From Plantactinospora sp040120695 (GTDB lineage Bacteria; Actinomycetota; Actinomycetes; Mycobacteriales; Micromonosporaceae), in contig NZ_JBEEAC010000035.1 in assembly GCF_040120695.1 (NCBI RefSeq), forward strand, positions 1 through 64,000: a stretch of 64,000 nt of DNA, in the 5' to 3' direction. Of the stretch, positions 53,560 to 62,424 are shown in pieces. The notes under the pieces were generated by a model, which made no database searches, was not told where the DNA came from, and saw only the letters and a list, made by a program, of their open reading frames with translations. Both the position numbers and the translations under genes were made by a program. Within the stretch, counting starts at the first letter, position 1. Every line of letters begins with the position of its first letter.

Positions 53560-53688
53560 CCGACGGCACCGTCCGGTCGCCACCGGACCGGACCGGACCG
53601 CCGGTCGCCGCCGGCCCCGCCCGCCGGTCGCCGCCGGTCGCGGTCAGCCGACTCCGAAGATCGGGGCTGGCCGACGCCGCCGGTCGGG

Positions 53689-54870
53689 TCAGACGTAGCG
53701 CTCCAGGATCGACGCCTCGGCGAGCCGGGACAACCCTTCCCGTACGCCCCTGGCGCGGGCGTCGCCGACCCCGTCGACGGCCTGCAGATCCTCCACGGTG
53801 GCGCCGAGCAGCCGTTGCAGGCTGCCGAAGTGGCCGACGAGCCGGTCGACCACCAGCCCGGGCAGCCGGGGCACCTTGGCGAGCAGCCGGAAACCGCGCG
53901 GGCTGACCGCCGCGTCCAGCGCGTCGGAGGCACCCGGATAGCCGATCGCCTTGGCGACCGCGACCAGGTCGATCAGCTCGGTGGCGGTGAGCAGGTCCAG
54001 CTCGACCAGCGCCTCGTCGAGGGTCCGCGCCTTGCGGCCGGTCGGCAGGTAGTCGCGGATCACCAGGGTCCGGTCGGCGTCCACCCCGGCCATCAGCTCG
54101 TCGAGTTGGAGGGCGAGCAGCCGGCCGTCGGTGCCCAGCTCCACCACGTAGCCGGCGATCTCGTCGGCGATCCGGCGGACCATCTCCAGCCGCTGCACCA
54201 CGGCGACCGCGTCCCGTACGGTGACCAGATCCTCGATCTCCAGCGCGGAGAGGGTGCCGGAGACCTCGTCGAGGCGCAGCTTGTAACGCTCCAGGGTGGC
54301 CAGTGCCTGGTTGGCCCGGGACAGGATCGCGGCCGAGTCGTCCAGCACGTGCCGCTGGCCGTTGACGTAGAGGCTGATGATCCGCATCGACTGGCTGACC
54401 GAGATCACCGGGAAGCCGGTCTGCCGGGCGACCCGCTCGGCGGTGCGGTGCCGGGTGCCGGACTCCTCGGTCGGGATTGTGGGGTCGGGCATCAGGTGCA
54501 CGGCGGCCCGGACGATCCGGGTGCCGTCGCTGGAGAGCACGACGGCGCCGTCCATCTTGCACAGTTCGCGGACCCGGGTGGCGGAGAACTCGACGTCGAG
54601 CGGGAAGCCGCCGGTGCAGAGCGTCTCGACGACCCGGTCGTAGCCGAGCACTATCAGGGCACCCGTGCGGCCGCGCAGGATGCGCTCCAGCCCGTCCCGC
54701 AGCGCCGTGCCCGGCGCCATCAGCGCCAGGTTGGCCCGCAACGGGTCACCCGTCGGCCCCGTCGCGTTCATGGTCATGCCGACGCCGATGGGACGGGCCG
54801 AGGTGCCGGCGCTGGTACGGACAGGAGAAGCCGCGCTGGCGGTTCGGTTCGCGTCGCGGTCGATCGGCAC
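53689..54870 (-). CDS. disA: Diadenylate cyclase DisA
   Basis: DNA-integrity-scanning protein that makes c-di-AMP from two ATP. The 393-residue product has the DAC domain with the catalytic DGA (CKMDGAVVLS) and RHR (SGTRHRTAER) motifs, the middle helical domain, and the C-terminal helix-hairpin-helix region that senses branched DNA (VGDARARGVREGL). The N terminus has about 35 extra residues; an internal ATG at 54777 is an alternative start. It lies downstream of radA on the same strand, the usual actinobacterial pairing, although 237 bases separate them. Confidence 0.96.
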   Translation of the reverse strand: MPIDRDANRTASAASPVRTSAGTSARPIGVGMTMNATGPTGDPLRANLALMAPGTALRDGLERILRGRTGALIVLGYDRVVETLCTGGFPLDVEFSATRVRELCKMDGAVVLSSDGTRIVRAAVHLMPDPTIPTEESGTRHRTAERVARQTGFPVISVSQSMRIISLYVNGQRHVLDDSAAILSRANQALATLERYKLRLDEVSGTLSALEIEDLVTVRDAVAVVQRLEMVRRIADEIAGYVVELGTDGRLLALQLDELMAGVDADRTLVIRDYLPTGRKARTLDEALVELDLLTATELIDLVAVAKAIGYPGASDALDAAVSPRGFRLLAKVPRLPGLVVDRLVGHFGSLQRLLGATVEDLQAVDGVGDARARGVREGLSRLAEASILERYV

Positions 54871-55107
54871 TCGGACATTCTACGGACCGCCCTGCGTTCG
54901 GTGCTGTCGCGGTTACTGTGACGTGCCACTGTGCCTGCTTCCTCCCATCGGCGTGCCGTTCGGTTCCGTCCGGGGCCGGCCGGGTTAGTGTCCAGTTTGT
55001 AGCTGATTGGCGAGCCCTGCGAGGCGTCGCCGTTCGCCCGGCCGCAGGTGGCAACGGCCGTAAGCATGCCATGCCCCGGCCAACAGCAGCCCGATGTGAC
55101 CGTATGG

Positions 55108-56553
55108 TTACTCAGCCGACACCCGCGCCACGGACTGCAGCGCCGATCGGACGTCGGTGACTTCCATCACCCGCATGTTCTCCGGGGTCACTCCGCTGGC
55201 GCCCGGCCCGCAGCCGGTCGGCACGAGGGCGTACTTGAAGCCGAGCCGGGCCGCCTCCGCCAGCCGGCGCGGCACCGCGGCGACCCTGCGCACCTCACCG
55301 GTCAGCCCCACCTCGCCGATCGCCACCAGATCCGGTGCGATGGCCAGGTTGAGCCCGCCGGAGGCGACCGCCAGCGCGACGGCGAGGTCGGCGGCCGGCT
55401 CGACCACCCGGATCCCGCCGACGGTGGCGGCGAAGACCTCCCGGTCGTGCAGGGTCAGCCGCTCCGTCCGGCGCTGCAGCACCGCCAGCACCATCGCCAA
55501 CCGGGCGCTGTCCAACCCGGAGACGGTCCGCCGGGGAGACCCGGCCACCGTCGCGCCGATCAGCGCCTGGACCTCGGTGACCAGCGCCCGCCGGCCCTCC
55601 ATCGCGACCGTCACGCAGGTGCCGGGGACCGGGTCGGCGGAGCGGGTCAGGAACAGCCCGGAGGGGTCGGCGAGGCTGCTGATCCCGCCCTCGTGCATCT
55701 CGAAGCAGCCGACCTCGTCGGCGGTGCCGAACCGGTTCTTCACGCCGCGCACCATCCGCAGCGAGGAGTGCTTGTCGCCCTCGAAGTGCAGCACCACGTC
55801 GACCAGGTGCTCCAGCACCCGGGGGCCGGCCACCTGGCCGTCCTTGGTGACGTGCCCGACGAGTACGGTCGCGATGCCCCGCTCCTTGGCGACCGCTACC
55901 AGGGCGGCGGTGACCGCCCGGACCTGGGTGACCCCGCCCGGCACCCCCTCGGTGCCCGGGGTGGAGACGGTCTGCACCGAATCCAGCACCAGCAGGCCCG
56001 GCTTGACCGCGTCGAGGTGGCCGAGGACGGCGGAGAGGTCGTTCTCGGCGGCCAGATAGAGCCGGTCGTGCAGGGTGCCCATCCGCTCGGCCCGCAGCCG
56101 GACCTGGCTCACCGACTCCTCGCCGCTGACCACCAGAGACGGGCTGCCGGCACCGGCCGCCCACTGCTGGGCGACGTCGAGCAGCAGGGTCGACTTGCCG
56201 ACGCCGGGCTCGCCGGCGAGCAGCACCACCGCGCCGGGCACCAGGCCGCCGCCGAGGACCCGATCCAGCTCGGGCACGCCGGTGGGGCGGGCCCGGGCCG
56301 GGGCGGCGCTGATCGTGGCGATCGGCCGGGCCGGCTCGGCGGGTGCCCGGGAACTCACCACCCGGCCGGAGACGGTGGGGCCGGTGAGCGTCGACTCGAC
56401 GACGGCGCCCCACTCGCCGCACTCCGGGCATCGGCCGACCCACTTGGGCGGCTGGTGCCCGCAGGCGTCGCACTCGTAGGCGGGGCGGGGGTCGCGGCTC
56501 GCGGCGCGACCGCGCCCGGTGGCGGCGCGGGGCGTGGCTCGGCTGGTCGTCAC
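55108..56553 (-). CDS. radA: DNA repair protein RadA
   Basis: Branch-migration helicase helping RecA in recombination. The 481-residue protein has the N-terminal zinc ribbon (CDACGHQPPKWVGRCPECG), Walker A GEPGVGKST near 116, the RadA-specific KNRFG motif near 271 and a C-terminal Lon-protease-like domain (ATVGGIRVVEPAADLAVALA). The gene precedes disA; RadA is known to bind and restrain DisA in Bacillus, so linked expression makes sense. Confidence 0.96.
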   Translation of the reverse strand: MTTSRATPRAATGRGRAASRDPRPAYECDACGHQPPKWVGRCPECGEWGAVVESTLTGPTVSGRVVSSRAPAEPARPIATISAAPARARPTGVPELDRVLGGGLVPGAVVLLAGEPGVGKSTLLLDVAQQWAAGAGSPSLVVSGEESVSQVRLRAERMGTLHDRLYLAAENDLSAVLGHLDAVKPGLLVLDSVQTVSTPGTEGVPGGVTQVRAVTAALVAVAKERGIATVLVGHVTKDGQVAGPRVLEHLVDVVLHFEGDKHSSLRMVRGVKNRFGTADEVGCFEMHEGGISSLADPSGLFLTRSADPVPGTCVTVAMEGRRALVTEVQALIGATVAGSPRRTVSGLDSARLAMVLAVLQRRTERLTLHDREVFAATVGGIRVVEPAADLAVALAVASGGLNLAIAPDLVAIGEVGLTGEVRRVAAVPRRLAEAARLGFKYALVPTGCGPGASGVTPENMRVMEVTDVRSALQSVARVSAE

Positions 56554-56614
56554 CCGAGCACGCTAACGAATCGGTACGACGGAACCGGCTGCACCCGGCC
56601 GGGTCGGCTGCGGC

Positions 56615-57328
56615 CTACCCGTGCTCTTCCTCACCGACGACCGGCGTACCGACCGGGGCCGGGGTCACCGGCACCGCGACCGGGGCCCGAGCCGACACCT
56701 GGGTGCCGCCGAAGTCGAAGACCAGCTCGATGTCGGTGCCGGTCAACAGCGGCTCGGTCAGCCCGGAGAGCTGGAGCCAGCTTCCGGTGGTCTCGTTCAG
56801 CACCACGAACCCGCCGGCCGGGATCCGGATCTCGGCCGGCAGCGTCGGGGACGCCGTGGGCGACGCGGTGCCGGCACCCTCGGTCGGGGTCGCCGTCGGC
56901 GAACCGTCCGGGGCCGGGCTCCCCGAGGCCTCCGGGGAGGGGCCGCGGGTGGTGGTCGGCGACGGGCTCGCCGAGACGGTGCCGCCCGGGGTCGGCGCGA
57001 CCGAGGCACCGGCCAGCACCACCGCACGGGCACCGGGGGAGCTGACCCGCACCGTGACGGTCTCGCCGGAGTCGTTGAAGAGGGCGACGTTCATCGGCGC
57101 GTCCGCGCCGGCCGGATAGCCCTGGATGCCCGGGTAGTCGACCGACAGGTTGCGGACCTTGAAGGTGTTGTCGGCCGACTGCGCGTTGGTGCCGACGCTG
57201 GTGGGCACCTTGGCGGCGGTCTCGGCGAGCTGACCCGCGCCACACCCGGACAGCAGCAGGGTGGCGGCGGTCGCCGTACCGGCCAGCACCGCGGCGGCTC
57301 GCCGAGCCCCCCTGATCGAGCGCGTCAC
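56615..57328 (-). CDS. lpqE: LpqE-family lipoprotein (PCuAC-like)
   Basis: A 237-residue lipoprotein (signal peptide, lipobox LLLSGC). The body has strands resembling the copper-chaperone PCuAC/LpqE fold (PMNVALFNDSGETVTVRVSS, then LTGTDIELVFDF) with a Ser/Thr/Pro/Gly-rich insertion of about 60 residues (SASPSPTTTRGPSPEASGSP and on). Copper-ligand His/Met residues of true PCuAC are scarce, so metal binding is doubtful. GTG start at 57328 behind GAAGGAGGA. In M. tuberculosis lpqE lies between carD and radA, the same neighbourhood as here. Confidence 0.82.
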   Translation of the reverse strand: MTRSIRGARRAAAVLAGTATAATLLLSGCGAGQLAETAAKVPTSVGTNAQSADNTFKVRNLSVDYPGIQGYPAGADAPMNVALFNDSGETVTVRVSSPGARAVVLAGASVAPTPGGTVSASPSPTTTRGPSPEASGSPAPDGSPTATPTEGAGTASPTASPTLPAEIRIPAGGFVVLNETTGSWLQLSGLTEPLLTGTDIELVFDFGGTQVSARAPVAVPVTPAPVGTPVVGEEEHG

Positions 57329-57499
57329 CTGGTCCTCCTTCGTGCGATCCCGGTCGCCGTCGCGATCCGGCGGAACGGGCATGGTGGCCGTACCCGGGCC
57401 CAACGGCCTCCAGGGTAGTGGGCGGTGATCGGCTCCCGTACGCCGACCCGGTAACCCGGCGGGGTCCGATCGGGCGGTACCGGCTGGTGGAGAGCGGGG

Positions 57500-58339
57500 T
57501 CAGACCACCCGGCCAGTGGTCACCAGCAGCACGACATCGATCAGCGCGACGAGCATGACGGCCCGGAAGACGGCCACCGGGCGGTCGCCCCGGGCGGCGG
57601 CGGCCCGGCCGGCGTACCAGCCGAGCGCCGGGACCACGGCGGCGACCGCGACCGCGGCCAGGCCGGCCCAGGACGGCGGTCCGGGGGGCCCGACCACCAG
57701 GGTCGTGGTGGCCGCGAGTAGCAGGCCGGCGGCGGCCAGCCGGGAGCCGGCCGGGCCGAGCCGGTGCGGCAGGCCGCGTACCCCGGTCCGCTCGTCGTCG
57801 GCCAGGTCCGGCAGCACGTTGGCGAAGTGCGCCCCGGCGCCGAGCAGAGCGCCCGCCGCGACCAGCCAGGCTGGCGGTGTCGGCCCGCCCGGCAGCCCGA
57901 GTACGACGACGGCCGGCAACGCCCCGAACGAGACCGCGTACGGCAGCACCGAGAACGGGGTGGACTTCAGCGGCCAGTTGTAGAGCAGCGCGGAGACCAG
58001 GGCGAGGACGACCGCCCCGGCGGCGGCGAGGTTGAGGGTCAGCGCGGGCAGCGGGGTGAGTACGGCCGCGAGCGCGCCTGCCGTGCCGACCAGCCGCCGG
58101 CTGACGATGCCGCTGGCCACCGGCTTGTCCCGCCGGCCGACCGCGGTGTCCCGGTCGGCGTCGAGCCGGTCGTTGATCCAGCCGACGGCGAGCTGGCTGG
58201 CCAGCACGGAGAGGGCCACCGCCGCGACGCCGCCGGGCGAGTGGCCGACCCCCCAGGCGAGCAGGGCCGAGACGGTGGTCACCGCGACCGCCGGCTCGGG
58301 GTGGCTCGCCCGGACCAGCCCTAACACCACATGCGACAT
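57500..58339 (-). CDS. UbiA-family prenyltransferase
   Basis: A 279-residue membrane enzyme that attaches an isoprenoid to an aromatic ring. The first Asp-rich motif NDRLDADRD lies near 64-72 and the second DLADDE near 185-195; they bind the prenyl diphosphate through magnesium. About eight to nine helices. The start at 58339 (MSHVVLGLV) leaves 46 bases to the divergent methyltransferase, a shared promoter region. The neighbours (methyltransferase, flavoenzyme, type III PKS) point to a phenolic-lipid pathway rather than menaquinone. Confidence 0.88.
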   Translation of the reverse strand: MSHVVLGLVRASHPEPAVAVTTVSALLAWGVGHSPGGVAAVALSVLASQLAVGWINDRLDADRDTAVGRRDKPVASGIVSRRLVGTAGALAAVLTPLPALTLNLAAAGAVVLALVSALLYNWPLKSTPFSVLPYAVSFGALPAVVVLGLPGGPTPPAWLVAAGALLGAGAHFANVLPDLADDERTGVRGLPHRLGPAGSRLAAAGLLLAATTTLVVGPPGPPSWAGLAAVAVAAVVPALGWYAGRAAAARGDRPVAVFRAVMLVALIDVVLLVTTGRVV

Positions 58340-58385
58340 ATGGGAAGTCTGGTTGTTACCGCTCGGTCGTGCCAGGCTCGATCGC

Positions 58386-59282
58386 ATGCGGACAGCGCGG
58401 ACCCGACCCGACGCCGGGACCACCGCGCCCGGCGTCCGGGCCCGACCGGCCCGCAACGACCCCCGGCAGTACGACGACCTCGCCGCCGAGTGGTGGCGGC
58501 CGGACGGCGCCTTCGCGATGCTGCACTGGCTGGCCGAGGCGCGGGCCGCGCTGGTGCCGCCGGCCGCCCGGCCGGGGGCGGTCCTGGTCGACCTCGGCTG
58601 CGGCGCCGGGCTGCTCGCCCCCCGGGTGGCCGACAGGGGATACCGGCACGTCGGGGTGGACCTGGTCCGCTCGGCGCTCGACCAGGCCGCCGCGCACGGG
58701 GTCGTTCCGGTGCGCGGGGACGTCGGGGCGGTGCCGCTGGCCGACGGCTGTGCGGACGTGGTGGCCGCCGGTGAGGTGCTGGAGCACGTACCGGACTGGC
58801 GGCGGGTGGTGGCCGAGGCGGCCCGGCTGCTCCGGCCCGGCGGCACGCTGGTGCTGGACACCCTCAACGCCACCGCGTTGAGCCGGCTGCTGGCGGTACG
58901 GGTGGCCGAACTCTTCCCCGGGGTGCCCCGAGGGATCCACGACCCCCGGCTCTTCGTCGACGCCGGGGAGCTGGTCGGCGAGTGCGCCCGGTACGGGATC
59001 GCGCTGCGGATCCGGGGCATCCGGCCGGAGGCCTGGGGCACGGCACGCTGGCTGCTGCGTCGGGCCGTCCGACGCTCGGGTCCGGCCGGGGACGGGCGGA
59101 CCGGAGCCCCGGCCCCGCCACGGATCGTGCCGACCTGGTCGGCGGCGGTGCTCTACCAGGGGTGGGGCACCCGGCAGTTCCGCCCAGACAGAGGAGCCGA
59201 CACCATGCCGACAACCAGCACCACGCGCGACCGAGCTTCCCTCCCCGCGGCGGAAGCCGGGAACCTCCCGGGTGATTCTTGA
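58386..59282 (+). CDS. UbiG-like O-methyltransferase of the phenolic-lipid cluster
   Basis: A 298-residue SAM-dependent methyltransferase. The start NDPRQYDDLAAEWWRPDGAF and the SAM motif VLVDLGCGAGLLAPRVA (near 67-83), with the post-motif GEVLEHVPDWRRVV, resemble the ubiquinone UbiG class that methylates a phenolic hydroxyl. Here the substrate is probably the PKS-derived resorcinol or hydroquinone. ATG at 58386. Its stop TGA overlaps the next gene's ATG. The C-terminal 30 residues are disordered. Confidence 0.85.
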   Translation: MRTARTRPDAGTTAPGVRARPARNDPRQYDDLAAEWWRPDGAFAMLHWLAEARAALVPPAARPGAVLVDLGCGAGLLAPRVADRGYRHVGVDLVRSALDQAAAHGVVPVRGDVGAVPLADGCADVVAAGEVLEHVPDWRRVVAEAARLLRPGGTLVLDTLNATALSRLLAVRVAELFPGVPRGIHDPRLFVDAGELVGECARYGIALRIRGIRPEAWGTARWLLRRAVRRSGPAGDGRTGAPAPPRIVPTWSAAVLYQGWGTRQFRPDRGADTMPTTSTTRDRASLPAAEAGNLPGDS

Positions 59283-60451
59283 TGACGATGGACGCGCTCG
59301 CCGCGGCCCGCCGGGTGGCGCCGAGATTCGCCGCCCGGGCGGCCGAACACGACCGGGACGGCACGTTCCCGGTGGAGGACTTCGCCGACCTGCGGTCGGC
59401 CGGGCTCCTCGGGTTGATGGTTCCGCCCGAGCTGGGCGGGCTGGGGGCCAGCTTCGCCGGGTACGCGGCGGTCGCCACCGAGCTGGCCCGGGGCAACGGC
59501 GCCACGGCGCTGGTGTTCAACATGCACGCCTCGGTGACCGGCGCGCTCGGCGCGCTGACCGAGGAGCTGGCCGAGGCGCTCGGCGTACCGGCCGAGGCGC
59601 TGGCGGCCCGGGACCGGCTGCTCGCCGGGGCGGCGGCCGGCGCCTGGTACGCGGTGGCGATGAGCGAGCGCGGCGCCGGTTCCCGACTGTCGAAGCTGAC
59701 CACGACGTACGAGCCGGTGGACGGCGGCTACCACATCAAGGGCGCCAAGACCTTCTGCTCCGGCGCCGGGCATGCCGACGCCTACCTGGTGGCCGCCCGG
59801 AGCATCGCCGACCAGTCGGTGGTGTCGCAGTTCCTGGTTCCGGCCGGGCCGGACGGGCTGCACGTGGAGCCGACCTGGGACTCGCTCGGGATGCGGGCCA
59901 CCGCCTCGCACGACCTGCACCTGGACGTGACGGTGCCGGCCGACCGGCTGCTCGGCGGCGTGGAGGGGCTTGCCCTGGTGGTCGCCCAGCTCATGCCGCA
60001 CTGGCTGGTGGCCAGCTACGCGGCCGTCTACGTCGGGGTGGCCCGGGCGGCGATCGACGCCGCCGTCGAGCACCTGACCGCCCGCGGGCTGGCCGGGCTG
60101 CCGGCGGTACGCGCCCGGGTCGGCCGGGCCGACGCCGCCACCGCCGCCGCCGAGCTGGCGGTGACCGAGGCGGCCCGCCGGGTCGACGAGGCGCCGGGCG
60201 ACGCCGAGACGAACCGCTGGGTGTGGCGGGCGAAGCTGCTGGCCGGGACGACCGCGGCCGAGGTGGCGGCCTCGATGGTGGAGGCGGCCGGAACCTCGGC
60301 GACCCGGCGTGGGCATCCGCTGGAACGTCTCTACCGGGACGCCCGGTGTGGGTCGCTGCACCCGGCGACCTCGGACGTCTGCGCGGACTGGCTCGGCATC
60401 GCCGCGCTCGGTGGTGACCCGGACCGGGACGCCGCGACTCCCCGGTGGTGA
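59282..60451 (+). CDS. Acyl-CoA dehydrogenase-fold flavoenzyme of the phenolic-lipid cluster
   Basis: A 389-residue protein of the acyl-CoA dehydrogenase superfamily (N-terminal helical LLGLMVPPELGGLGASFAGY, middle beta part with AVAMSERGAGSRL and HIKGAKTFCSGAGHAD, C-terminal helical PLERLYRDARCGSLH). Members include both true dehydrogenases and flavin-dependent monooxygenases of the DszC type. Beside a PKS and methyltransferase, hydroxylation of the aromatic ring is a plausible role. The usual catalytic Glu is not obvious. ATG overlaps the preceding stop (TGATG); a TTG at 59279 is one codon earlier. Confidence 0.82.
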   Translation: MTMDALAAARRVAPRFAARAAEHDRDGTFPVEDFADLRSAGLLGLMVPPELGGLGASFAGYAAVATELARGNGATALVFNMHASVTGALGALTEELAEALGVPAEALAARDRLLAGAAAGAWYAVAMSERGAGSRLSKLTTTYEPVDGGYHIKGAKTFCSGAGHADAYLVAARSIADQSVVSQFLVPAGPDGLHVEPTWDSLGMRATASHDLHLDVTVPADRLLGGVEGLALVVAQLMPHWLVASYAAVYVGVARAAIDAAVEHLTARGLAGLPAVRARVGRADAATAAAELAVTEAARRVDEAPGDAETNRWVWRAKLLAGTTAAEVAASMVEAAGTSATRRGHPLERLYRDARCGSLHPATSDVCADWLGIAALGGDPDRDAATPRW

Positions 60452-60515
60452 GCCCGTTTCCGGTTTGCCGGACCGGAAGAGGAGGGGAAGAGGGGCTCAT
60501 CGGGTATTTGATGGT

Positions 60516-60555
60516 GCGTGAGCGGCCGCCCGACCGCCACCGGTCGGGCCGCGTC
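60516..60555. other. Extended inverted repeat upstream of the PKS gene
   Basis: GCCCGACC (60526-60533) and GGTCGGGC (60540-60547) form an 8-bp stem with a 6-base loop. An outer GTGA/TCAC pair (60516-60519 and 60552-60555) extends the symmetry. In the 216-base gap between the flavoenzyme and PKS genes it may be a terminator or an operator. Confidence 0.35.
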
Positions 60556-60667
60556 ACGATCGGACACGTTGGCCTCGGCCGCGAGTCCCGGGGGGACGCT
60601 CGGGGGTTGGGCTCGGTGGGTGCGTGGAAGCGGGCAGGCGTGCGCGGTGTCGCGATCGGAGGACGGC

Positions 60668-61798
60668 ATGGGGAGCGGAAGCGGGCGGGAAAGCTCCGGA
60701 GTGATCGCCGGGGTGGGTGTGGCGCTGCCGCCCACGGCCAGCCAGCAGGAGCTGTGGGCGGGCTTCTTCGCGGGGCACTTCGCCGGGGCCACCAGGGCGC
60801 TCGCCGAGCGGATCTTCGCCAACTCCGGGGTACGGCACCGGCAGGCGGCGGTGAATCCGCTGCTGGAGGATGTCTCGGACTGGCCGACCGAGCGCCGGAT
60901 GCGCCGCTACCAGATCGAGGCGCTGCCGCTGGGCAAGGAGGCGGTCGGTCGGGCGCTGACCGACGCCGGCCTCTCGGCCGGGGAGATCGGCCTCTTCGTG
61001 GTCTGCTCGTGTACCGGGTACGCCACGCCGGGCCTGGACATCCTGCTGGCCCGGGACATGGGAATGGCCCCGGACACCCAGCGGATGTTCGTCGGGCACA
61101 TGGGGTGCTACGCCGCGCTGCCCGGGCTGGCCGCGGCGAACGACTTCGTCACCGCCCGGGGCCGCCCGGCCCTGCTGCTCTGCGCCGAGCTGACCAGTCT
61201 GCACATCCAGCCGTCGTCGGCCCGGATGGACACCCAGCAGATCATCTCGCACGCGCTCTTCTCCGACGCGGCCGTCGCCGTGGTGGTCGCACCGGGCAGC
61301 CGTGCCGGGTACGCCGTCCGCGAGGTCACCGCGGTCACCGACACCTCGACGGCCGACCACATGACATGGGAGTTGACCGACACCGGTTTCCGGATGGGAC
61401 TGTCGCCGAAGGTGCCGCAGGTGCTGGCGGCACACGTCCGTGACCTGGTCACCGACCTGCTGGCCCGGCACGGCAAGCGGATCTCCGAGGTGGACGGTTG
61501 GGCGGTGCACCCGGGCGGTCCCCGGATCCTCAACGTGGTGGAGGCGGAACTCGGCCTGCCACCGGAGGCGCTGGCCGCGTCCCGGGCGGTACTCGACGAG
61601 TACGGCAACTGTTCGTCGCCGACTTCCTTGCTCATCCTGGAACGACTACGGCGGACGGCCGCGGCACCCCGTACCGTGGTGATGCTCGCGTTCGGGCCCG
61701 GGCTGACCCTCTACGCGGCACTGCTGGACCGGCAGCCGGGGGTGGCACGGGCCGACGGCACGCGGTCGGCCCAGCGGGCCGGCCGGGGTGGCTCCTAG
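60668..61798 (+). CDS. Type III polyketide synthase (alkylresorcinol-type)
   Basis: A 376-residue chalcone-synthase-fold homodimeric enzyme that extends an acyl-CoA starter with malonyl units and cyclises the product. The catalytic triad is visible: Cys147 in HMGCYAALPG, His281 in VHPGGPRIL and Asn314 in GNCSSPTSL. The C-terminal AFGPGLTL loop is typical. ATG at 60668 follows GGAGGAC. Together with the UbiA, methyltransferase and flavoenzyme genes it parallels the agq cluster of Actinoplanes missouriensis, which makes alkyl-dihydrogeranyl-methoxyhydroquinones (from memory). Starter length cannot be deduced. Confidence 0.93.
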   Translation: MGSGSGRESSGVIAGVGVALPPTASQQELWAGFFAGHFAGATRALAERIFANSGVRHRQAAVNPLLEDVSDWPTERRMRRYQIEALPLGKEAVGRALTDAGLSAGEIGLFVVCSCTGYATPGLDILLARDMGMAPDTQRMFVGHMGCYAALPGLAAANDFVTARGRPALLLCAELTSLHIQPSSARMDTQQIISHALFSDAAVAVVVAPGSRAGYAVREVTAVTDTSTADHMTWELTDTGFRMGLSPKVPQVLAAHVRDLVTDLLARHGKRISEVDGWAVHPGGPRILNVVEAELGLPPEALAASRAVLDEYGNCSSPTSLLILERLRRTAAAPRTVVMLAFGPGLTLYAALLDRQPGVARADGTRSAQRAGRGGS

Positions 61799-61831
61799 GA
61801 TCTCCGCCGGACCGGCGGGAGGAGGCGACCG

Positions 61832-62323
61832 GTGCGCAGGGTGGCGTTGACGATCGCGGCGGTACTGCTGGTCGGCGTCGGCGGTTGGTGGTCGGTCCGG
61901 TCGGCACCGGAGCCGGCCCGGCCGGGGCAGACCGGGGTGGGCCCACCGGAGATGGCGCCGGGGATCGGCGGGGCGGACCTGGCCGGTCGGCAGAGTGGCG
62001 GCGTCGCCTGGCACAGCCTGCCGTACTTCCCGCAGACGGTGTGGCGGGAGACGGCGACGCTGAACCAGCGCCGCTTCGTCACCTGGTCGATCGACACCCG
62101 CCCGGGCGGTCGCTACCTGCTGCAGTACGTCTGCGTCAGCCTCGGCGAGCTGCACGTCCGGGTACTGCGGGGGGCGACGAAGGGCTGGTCGAAGTCGGTG
62201 AGCTGCCCGGGGCCGTTCGGCAGTGTGCAGCTTGTCGCGGCAAGTGACGAGCTGTCGATCGGCGCCCGGCGGCTGAACCACCGGCACGTGGAGGTCGCCC
62301 TCCAGGTGGTGGCGCTGCCCTGA
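61832..62323 (+). CDS. Secreted or membrane-anchored small protein, 163 residues
   Basis: GTG start at 61832 behind GGGAGGAGG. An N-terminal hydrophobic segment (ALTIAAVLLVGVGGWWSV, about 4-22) is a signal peptide or anchor. A Pro/Gly linker is followed by a beta-rich outer domain with two Cys (YVCVSLGELHVR, SVSCPGPFG) likely in a disulfide. No family is recognised. It starts 33 bases after the PKS gene and could be cotranscribed, but nothing ties it to the chemistry. Confidence 0.68.
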   Translation: MRRVALTIAAVLLVGVGGWWSVRSAPEPARPGQTGVGPPEMAPGIGGADLAGRQSGGVAWHSLPYFPQTVWRETATLNQRRFVTWSIDTRPGGRYLLQYVCVSLGELHVRVLRGATKGWSKSVSCPGPFGSVQLVAASDELSIGARRLNHRHVEVALQVVALP

Positions 62324-62374
62324 GCGGCGTTCCGCCCCGGCCGGCCCGGCTCGCGCGGCGGCGGGCAGGCGGCC

Positions 62375-62424
62375 TCAGGCGGCGGTCAGCAGGCGGGGCC
62401 TCAGGCGGCGGTCAGCAGGCGGGG
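62375..62424 (-). repeat. 26-bp duplication straddling a stop codon
   Basis: TCAGGCGGCGGTCAGCAGGC plus six bases at 62375-62400 is repeated from 62401 (24 bases identical). The stop codon of the minus-strand thioredoxin-like gene lies at the start of the second copy (62401-62403), so the last codons are duplicated downstream. Confidence 0.92.

Noticed and set aside
53599..53650. Repeated GCCGGTCGCCGCCGG words between convergent genes
   Set aside because: Low-complexity GC-rich sequence after a stop; copies are short and irregular compared with the clear tandem units elsewhere.
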